The position numbers and the translations under genes are program-made. From Actinomyces sp. (lineage in GTDB: Bacteria; Actinomycetota; Actinomycetes; Actinomycetales; Actinomycetaceae): a stretch of 43,877 bases of DNA. A model generated the notes under the pieces. The model was not told the DNA's origin. It worked only from the letters and a program-made list of their open reading frames with translations, and made no database searches. Position 1 is the first letter of the stretch; every line of letters begins with the position of its first letter. The stretch is taken from contig JAHACW010000013.1 of the NCBI GenBank assembly GCA_018375675.1, forward strand, positions 1 to 43,877, written 5' to 3'. Below, piece by piece: positions 39,110 through 43,877 of the stretch.

Positions 39110-40105
39110 GTGCTCATTGCAGAGCGACCCATCCTGACCGAAGAAAAGGTCAGCGACCTGCGCTCCCGTTTCACCCTGGAGCCCCTCGAGCCCGGGTTCG
39201 GCTACACGCTGGGTAACTCCCTGCGTCGTACCCTCCTGTCCTCGATTCCGGGTGCAGCGGTGACGTCCATCCGTATTGATGGCGTCCCCCACGAGTTCCG
39301 CACGATCGAAGGTGTGAAGGAAGATGTCGCTGAGATCATCCTGAACATCAAGCAGATCGTCCTGTCCAGCGAGAACGACGAGCCTGTCGTCATGTACCTG
39401 CGGAAGGCTGGCCCCGGCGAGGTTCTCGCCGGCGACATCACGCCTCCCGCCGGCGTGGAGATCCACAACCCCGATCTGCACCTTGCCACCCTCAACGAGA
39501 AGGGCAAGCTGGAGATCGAGCTGACCGTCGAGCGTGGCCGCGGCTACGTGTCGGCCGCTCAGAACAAGGATCCGCAGGCCGAGATCTCTCGCATTCCGAT
39601 TGATTCGATCTACTCGCCCGTCGTCAAGGTGACCTACAAGGTCGAGGCGACGCGTGTTGAGCAGCGCACCGACTTTGATCGCCTCGTCATTGACGTGGAG
39701 ACCAAGCCGGCGATCACCCCGCGCGATGCCCTGGCCTCGGCCGGCAAGACGCTGGTGGAGCTGTTCGGCCTCATGCGTGAACTGAACGAGGAAGCGGAAG
39801 GCATCGAGGTGGGTCCGTCCACCACCGACGCCACCCTCGCAGCCGATCTGGCTCTCCCGATCGAGAACCTGAACCTGCAGTCGCGTTCCTACAACGCGCT
39901 GCGTCGCCGCGGCATCCTGACCGTCGGCGAGCTGGTTGCTCACTCGGAGGCCGACCTGCTCGACATCCGCAACTTCGGCACCAAGTCGATCGAAGAGATC
40001 AAGGAGTCCCTGGCGGCCCTTGGTATGACGCTGAAGGACTCGGTCATGCCGAGCTTCGGCGACTCGGAGTCCGCCGCGATCTTTTCGGACGACCAGTCCA
40101 TCTGA
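39110..40105 (+). CDS. rpoA: DNA-directed RNA polymerase subunit alpha
   Basis: This 331-residue subunit nucleates polymerase assembly. The N-terminal dimerisation/assembly domain (to ~230) includes [20 protein letters not shown] and EEAEG near its end. A linker leads to the alpha-CTD with [19 protein letters not shown] and [15 protein letters not shown], which binds UP elements and activators. An acidic tail ends it. GTG 39110 ([14 protein letters not shown]) has AGAAAGGAA upstream. With rpoB and rpoC, the window holds all three large core subunits. Confidence 0.98.
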   Translation: MLIAERPILTEEKVSDLRSRFTLEPLEPGFGYTLGNSLRRTLLSSIPGAAVTSIRIDGVPHEFRTIEGVKEDVAEIILNIKQIVLSSENDEPVVMYLRKAGPGEVLAGDITPPAGVEIHNPDLHLATLNEKGKLEIELTVERGRGYVSAAQNKDPQAEISRIPIDSIYSPVVKVTYKVEATRVEQRTDFDRLVIDVETKPAITPRDALASAGKTLVELFGLMRELNEEAEGIEVGPSTTDATLAADLALPIENLNLQSRSYNALRRRGILTVGELVAHSEADLLDIRNFGTKSIEEIKESLAALGMTLKDSVMPSFGDSESAAIFSDDQSI

Positions 40106-40148
40106 CCCCGTGCGTCCGATGGACGCATTGAATCCGTAGGAGAAACTC

Positions 40149-40718
40149 ATGCCCACCCCCAAGAAGGGTGCTCGTCTGGGCGGTAGCCCGGCACACCAGA
40201 AGCTGATCCTGTCGAACCTGGCAGCTCAGCTCATCGAACACCGTGCGATCACGACGACCGAGGCCAAGGCTAAGGCCCTGCGCCCCTACGTCGAGAAGCT
40301 CATCACCAAGGCCAAGCGTGGCGACCAGCACGCCCGCCGCACGGTTATGAAGAAGATCCCCAACAAGGGCATCGTCGCGATCCTCTTCGAGGAGCTCGTT
40401 CCCGCGATGGATTCCGAGCGCGCCGGCGGCTACACCCGCCTCATCCGCGTCGGCAACCGCAAGGGCGACAACGCTCCCCTGATGCGCATTGAGCTCGTCA
40501 TGGAGAAGGTCGAGAAGAAGGCCGTCGTGAAGGCTGCCGAGAAGACCGCCGCCAAGGCCGTCGCCGAAGAGGCCGAGAAGGCCGCCGAGGCTGCCGCCGA
40601 GCGCGCCGAAGAGGCTCGCGAGGAAGGCGATCTCGCCATGGCCAACGAGGCCGAGGAAGTTGCCGCCGAGGCCGGCAAGGAGGCTGACGCCGCCGAGCAG
40701 GTCGCCGACGAGAAGTGA
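40149..40718 (+). CDS. rplQ: 50S ribosomal protein L17 with Ala/Glu-rich tail
   Basis: This 189-residue protein starts with a normal ~118-residue L17 core ([40 protein letters not shown]). A ~70-residue tail then repeats [24 protein letters not shown] segments, predicted as a long charged helix. Such tails are known in actinobacterial L17. CGTAGGAGAAACTC supplies the binding site. It is the last gene of the alpha group; a perfect terminator follows 28 nt later. Confidence 0.97.
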   Translation: MPTPKKGARLGGSPAHQKLILSNLAAQLIEHRAITTTEAKAKALRPYVEKLITKAKRGDQHARRTVMKKIPNKGIVAILFEELVPAMDSERAGGYTRLIRVGNRKGDNAPLMRIELVMEKVEKKAVVKAAEKTAAKAVAEEAEKAAEAAAERAEEAREEGDLAMANEAEEVAAEAGKEADAAEQVADEK

Positions 40719-40746
40719 CCGTGAGTCACTGATCAACTCGAGCATC

Positions 40747-40778
40747 GGGCCGGACACTCCGCAAGGAGTGTCCGGCCC
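40747..40778 (+). terminator. Terminator of the alpha operon
   Basis: A perfect 14-bp stem, GGGCCGGACACTCC (40747-40760) with 40765-40778, closes a GCAA tetraloop. Confidence 0.9.
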
Positions 40779-40791
40779 CTGCCGTATCCGG

Positions 40792-40797
40792 TAGCCT
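40792..40797 (+). promoter_or_regulatory. -10 element of a likely leaderless transcript
   Basis: TAGCCT ends 6 nt before ATG 40804. No Shine-Dalgarno sequence precedes the ATG. This is the pattern of leaderless genes in actinobacteria, with transcription starting at the A of ATG. The -35 would fall within the end of the terminator stem and is not evident. Confidence 0.5.
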
Positions 40798-40803
40798 GAA
40801 GTC

Positions 40804-41553
40804 ATGACTCGTGAGATGACATTGGCGATCGACTGCGGCGGTGGTGGCATTAAGGGCTCCGTCGTGGATGAGCGCGGCACCATGATGGCCCCGCCTCACA
40901 GGGTTCCGACCCCGTACCCCCTACCTCCCGAGCTCCTCGTGGAAACCGTCATCGGCCTCGCGCGTGCGCTTCCCACGGCGACGCGAGTGACGATGGGTAT
41001 GCCGGGCATGATCCGCCACGGTGTCGTCATCGCGACCCCCCACTACATCACACGCGACGGACCGCGTTCGCGCGTGCTGCCCGAGCTCGTGGAGCGGTGG
41101 GACCACTTCGACATGGGTTGGGCTATCGAGCAGGCCCTAGGCCTGCCCACCAAGGTTCTCAACGACGCCGAAGTCGCTGGTGCTGGCGCTATCACGGGTC
41201 GCGGTCTTGAAATGATCATCACCCTGGGAACGGGCCTCGGTAACGCGGTGTTCGATGGTGGCCAGCTGGCGCCTCATGTCGAGGTCTCGCAGGGGCCCGT
41301 TCGGTGGGGCCTGACCTATGACGACTACATCGGCGAGCATGAGCGCCTGCGCCTGGGCGATGTGCACTGGTCGCGCCGTGTTCGTCGCGTCGTGGATGGC
41401 CTGCGCCCCATGTACATGTGGGACCGCCTCTACTTGGGTGGCGGCAACTCCAAGCGCATCACGGCCTCGAACCTGCGCCTCATGGGCGACGACGTGATCG
41501 TCGTGCCTAACGATGCGGGCATTATCGGTGGCGTTCGGGCGTGGGAGCTGTGA
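40804..41553 (+). CDS. ppgK: Polyphosphate-glucokinase-like ROK family kinase
   Basis: This 249-residue sugar kinase matches the polyphosphate/ATP glucokinase branch in length and motifs: phosphate 1 IDCGGGGIKGS, catalytic LNDAEVAG (D121), phosphate 2 TLGTGLGN and nucleotide site LYLGGGNSKRI. The family's glucose-contacting EFGH motif reads EVSQ here (160-163), keeping the Glu but replacing the His, and the following segment diverges. Glucose and polyphosphate use are therefore uncertain. It appears leaderless and overlaps truA by 4 bases. rplQ lies upstream beyond a terminator. Confidence 0.72.
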   Translation: MTREMTLAIDCGGGGIKGSVVDERGTMMAPPHRVPTPYPLPPELLVETVIGLARALPTATRVTMGMPGMIRHGVVIATPHYITRDGPRSRVLPELVERWDHFDMGWAIEQALGLPTKVLNDAEVAGAGAITGRGLEMIITLGTGLGNAVFDGGQLAPHVEVSQGPVRWGLTYDDYIGEHERLRLGDVHWSRRVRRVVDGLRPMYMWDRLYLGGGNSKRITASNLRLMGDDVIVVPNDAGIIGGVRAWEL

Positions 41554-42458
41554 GCGCGCGGCGCTTGCGCCTCGACCTGGGCTACGACGGCACCGATTTT
41601 CGAGGTTGGGCCGCCCAGCCCGGCCTGCGCACTGTCCAGGGCGAGCTTGAAGCGGCGCTCGCCATGGCCTCGCGCGAAGAGATCGTGACGACGGTCGCCG
41701 GTCGTACCGACGCGGGGGTTCATGCGCGTCACCAGGTGTGTCATGCGGACATTTCCGAGGGCGCCTGGGCGCGACTGTCGCCCAGGGGCGGGGATGCCGA
41801 CGACGAGGCCGTGGCCTCCTCGATTGTCCGCCGACTCAACAAGATTCTCTCCGGACGCTACGGCGAGCGCGCGCGCGGCCGCGACCTGCCTGCTGCGCGC
41901 GGCACGTGCGACGTGCGCATCTACTCGGCCGCCGTCGTCGACCCCAGCTTCGACGCGCGCTTCTCCGCCCTCGGTCGCTCCTACGCCTACCGGGTGTCCG
42001 ATCGTCCCGAGCCCATTGGGCGCTGGGACCGCCTGTGGGTCGAAGATCCCCTCGACGAGGCTGGCATGAACGAGGCCGGGGCCGCCCTCCTCGGGGAACA
42101 CGACTTTCTGGGATTCTGTCGGCCGCGTGAGGGAGCCACGACGATTCGGACGCTGCGGACGTTGCGCGCCGAGCGTGACGCTGAGGGAACCCTCGTCTTC
42201 CGAGTCGAGGCGGATGCGTTCTGCCACTCGATGGTCCGCTCCCTGGTGGGGGCGCTGCTCCTGGTGGGCTCGGGCGCACGCGACGTCGACTACCCGGCGC
42301 AGATCCTGCGGGCCCGGTCCCGCTCCGAGGCAGCGCCGATTGCCCCCGCACACGGGCTGACCCTTGAGGGCGTGGAGTATCCCGATCCCTCGCAGTGGGG
42401 CGCGCGGGCCGAGCAGGCCCGGGCCAGGCGCGACACGTGCTGCGGTGACGACGGCTGA
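41550..42458 (+). CDS. truA: tRNA pseudouridine(38-40) synthase TruA
   Basis: This 302-residue enzyme makes pseudouridine in the tRNA anticodon arm. RLRLDLGYDGTDFRGWAAQ opens it, the catalytic Asp is D54 in AGRTDAGVHA, and YAYRVSD and CHSMVRSLVGALLLVG are family motifs. The start is uncertain: GTG 41550 (overlapping the previous stop as GTGA) or GTG 41541, three residues longer. A lineage insertion of Gly/Asp/Arg-rich residues lies near 75-115. Translation is probably coupled to the kinase gene. Confidence 0.92.
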   Translation: MSARRLRLDLGYDGTDFRGWAAQPGLRTVQGELEAALAMASREEIVTTVAGRTDAGVHARHQVCHADISEGAWARLSPRGGDADDEAVASSIVRRLNKILSGRYGERARGRDLPAARGTCDVRIYSAAVVDPSFDARFSALGRSYAYRVSDRPEPIGRWDRLWVEDPLDEAGMNEAGAALLGEHDFLGFCRPREGATTIRTLRTLRAERDAEGTLVFRVEADAFCHSMVRSLVGALLLVGSGARDVDYPAQILRARSRSEAAPIAPAHGLTLEGVEYPDPSQWGARAEQARARRDTCCGDDG

Positions 42459-42485
42459 GGAATGTGACACAGTATTCGCCGCGCT

Positions 42486-42514
42486 TTGACCGGCGGGCTG
42501 AGCACAGATAATAT
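42486..42514 (+). promoter_or_regulatory. Promoter of rplM-rpsI
   Basis: TTGACC (42486-42491), an exact 17-nt spacer and TAATAT (42509-42514) make the best consensus promoter in the window. The leader is about 140 nt; CCTAG...CTAGG (near 42540-42563) and GACGCC...GGCGTC (near 42573-42631) could fold it, and r-protein feedback is possible. Confidence 0.78.
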
Positions 42515-42661
42515 GGCTAGTGCTGTGCGTCAGCAGAGTACCTAGTGTCTCCCACTCGCTAGGAGCGCTCGCCGACGCCTCGCGCGAACCGTTTCATCGC
42601 GGATGCCCCCGGAAAAACCGGCGCGGCGTCCCATGACCAACAAGAATTGAAGGTTACGCCC

Positions 42662-43105
42662 GTGCGCACCTATTCACCCAAGCCTGGGGACGCGGACAAG
42701 AAGTGGTACGTCATTGACGCCACCGACGTCGTCCTCGGTCGCCTGGCAGCCCAGACCGCTGCCCTCCTCCGTGGGAAGCACAAGCCGACGTTCGCCCCTC
42801 ACATGGACATGGGCGACTACGTCATCATCATCAACGCGGACAAGGTCGCTCTGACCGGCAAGAAGCTCGACCAGAAGATGGCCTACCGTCACTCCGGTCG
42901 TCCCGGCGGCCTGACCGCGACCGCTTACCGTGACCTCCTCGCCGCGACGCCTGAGCGCGCCGTCGAGAAGGCCGTTAAGGGCATGCTTCCTCACAACTCC
43001 CTCGGCCGCGCGCAGTTCAAGAAGCTGCACGTTTACGCTGGCCCGGAGCACCCCCACGCCGGCCAGTCGCCGGTTCCCTACGAACTGACCCAGGTGGCTC
43101 AGTGA
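42662..43105 (+). CDS. rplM: 50S ribosomal protein L13
   Basis: This 147-residue early 50S assembly protein has [51 protein letters not shown] and [19 protein letters not shown] motifs. A TTG at 42647 is in frame, but GAAGG at 42649-42653 is well spaced for GTG 42662, and the resulting length equals that of mycobacterial L13. It is co-transcribed with rpsI, 38 nt downstream. Confidence 0.96.
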   Translation: MRTYSPKPGDADKKWYVIDATDVVLGRLAAQTAALLRGKHKPTFAPHMDMGDYVIIINADKVALTGKKLDQKMAYRHSGRPGGLTATAYRDLLAATPERAVEKAVKGMLPHNSLGRAQFKKLHVYAGPEHPHAGQSPVPYELTQVAQ

Positions 43106-43143
43106 CCTTCGGTCGCTGAACGCCTTTGACCCTGAGGAGAACC

Positions 43144-43635
43144 GTGGCTGAGACCATCGTTTCCGCTGAGCTGGACGAGGAAGTCGTCCCCAGCTCCTAC
43201 ACGTCCGAGACCGAGTCGGCTCCCGCCGGCGCCGGTCAGTCCATCACCGCGCCCGGCGCGGGCCTGGGCCGCCGCAAGGAGGCCGTCGCCCGCGTTCGCC
43301 TGGTCCCCGGCTCCGGCAAGTGGACCATCAACGGTCGCACCCTTGAGGACTACTTCCCCAACAAGCTGCACCAGCAGCTGGTGAAGTCCCCCTTCGTGCT
43401 GCTCGACATTGACGGCCGCTTCGACGTCATCGCCCGCATCAACGGCGGCGGCGTCTCCGGCCAGGCCGGCGCCCTGCGCCTCGGCGTGTCGCGCGCCCTC
43501 AACGAGATCGACCGCGACGCGAACCGTCCGGCCCTCAAGAAGGCTGGCTTCCTGACCCGCGATGCCCGCGCCACCGAGCGTAAGAAGGCAGGCCTCAAGA
43601 AGGCCCGCAAGGCTTCGCAGTTCTCGAAGCGCTGA
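43144..43635 (+). CDS. rpsI: 30S ribosomal protein S9
   Basis: This 163-residue protein's C-terminal tail (SQFSKR) reaches the P-site tRNA anticodon loop. The core begins at [17 protein letters not shown] (near residue 41), with [17 protein letters not shown] and [19 protein letters not shown]. The first ~40 residues are an acidic Ser/Glu-rich extension, as in other actinobacteria. GTG 43144 follows GAGGAG (43134-43139). It is the last gene in the window, with a terminator 23 nt beyond. Confidence 0.97.
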   Translation: MAETIVSAELDEEVVPSSYTSETESAPAGAGQSITAPGAGLGRRKEAVARVRLVPGSGKWTINGRTLEDYFPNKLHQQLVKSPFVLLDIDGRFDVIARINGGGVSGQAGALRLGVSRALNEIDRDANRPALKKAGFLTRDARATERKKAGLKKARKASQFSKR

Positions 43636-43658
43636 TTTCACTCAGCACATTTTCTGTT

Positions 43659-43688
43659 GGCCGCGTCCCGCTCCTGCGGGGCGCGGCC
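43659..43688 (+). terminator. Terminator of rplM-rpsI
   Basis: A 13-bp stem, GGCCGCGTCCCGC (43659-43671) with 43676-43688 (one G-U), closes a TCCT loop and is followed by TTCG. Confidence 0.85.
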
Positions 43689-43808
43689 TTCGTATGCTCT
43701 CCTGCGCGTACCGCGATGTGGGGTTATAGGACACTAGGCGTTGCTTGCGGCCCCACGGGTGTTGCGGGCGTCGGAGGCCCCGGCCGCTGTGTGTGCCGGT
43801 GGGCGGCG

Positions 43809-43875
43809 GCCCGCCCGCGAGCCGTCCGCGCTGCGAGCTTCGCTCGGCGCGTCGTCTCGAAGCCCGGCCAGGCCC
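43809..43875. repeat. 67-nt dispersed GC-rich repeat, copy B
   Basis: This matches 36771-36837 at 63 of 67 positions. It starts 120 nt after the rpsI terminator, in the same orientation as copy A. The repeat may continue past the window end. The remaining bases 43689-43808 show no gene. Confidence 0.85.
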
Positions 43876-43877
43876 CG

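Overview
The window is high-GC actinobacterial chromosome. Codon use, many GTG and TTG starts, an LAxTG sortase signal, the short zinc-binding S14 and the Ala/Glu-rich tails on S5 and L17 all fit. Protein style and gene order suggest Actinomycetaceae (a Schaalia/Actinomyces-like oral actinomycete); this is inference from memory of the families, not a database result. The block is dominated by the transcription and translation core: rpoBC, str (rpsL-rpsG-fusA-tuf), S10, spc, secY-adk-map, alpha (infA to rplQ) and rplM-rpsI, all on the + strand from base 6062 to 43635.

Layout. Bases 1-1123 carry no credible gene but hold three repeat structures. A fructosamine-kinase-like gene (1124-1939, +) converges on a membrane cytochrome b/molybdopterin oxidoreductase (2021-3586, -). 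A quinone-dependent pyruvate dehydrogenase, poxB (3847-5589, -), follows. A CAT-anticodon tRNA (5731-5804) lies ahead of rpoB and rpoC. Two envelope genes sit between rpoC and rpsL: an LAxTG wall-anchored protein (13686-15134) and a membrane-anchored GH3 glycosidase with reversed domain order (15484-18435). The str genes then lead through a 609-base gap with a promoter and structured leader to the S10 and spc genes, which run almost without gaps from rpsJ to rplO (23933-33555). secY-adk-map follow as overlapping or adjacent genes. A 1.0-kb repeat-rich gap precedes infA-rpmJ-rpsM-rpsK-rpoA-rplQ. A divergent polyphosphate-glucokinase-like gene is coupled to truA, and rplM-rpsI end the gene set.

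How it works together. The + strand core makes RNA polymerase subunits alpha, beta and beta', two elongation factors, IF-1, 28 ribosomal proteins, the SecY channel, adenylate kinase, methionine aminopeptidase and a tRNA modifier. Strong GC-rich hairpins separate the units after rpoC, the wall protein, GH3, fusA, tuf, rplO, map, rplQ and rpsI. Good sigma-70-type promoters are visible ahead of rpoB, the wall protein, rpsL, rpsJ and rplM. The left-hand metabolic genes (poxB and the cytochrome b fusion) both suggest electron transfer to or from membrane quinone.

The most unexpected structure is a pair of 97-bp arrays, at 579-675 and 37223-37319. They have identical geometry: three GGATAGG then three CCTATCC, every neighbouring site 19 nt apart, around a central dyad. 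The spacer sequences differ, which suggests selection on site spacing. Other items worth a look are a GCCCCGGCCTCGT word upstream of several core-operon promoters, a 22-nt duplication of S10 promoter sequence next to the rpsJ start, a 25-residue insertion in ribosomal protein L24, a 67-nt dispersed repeat downstream of two operon terminators, and an altered sugar-binding motif in the polyphosphate-glucokinase-like protein.
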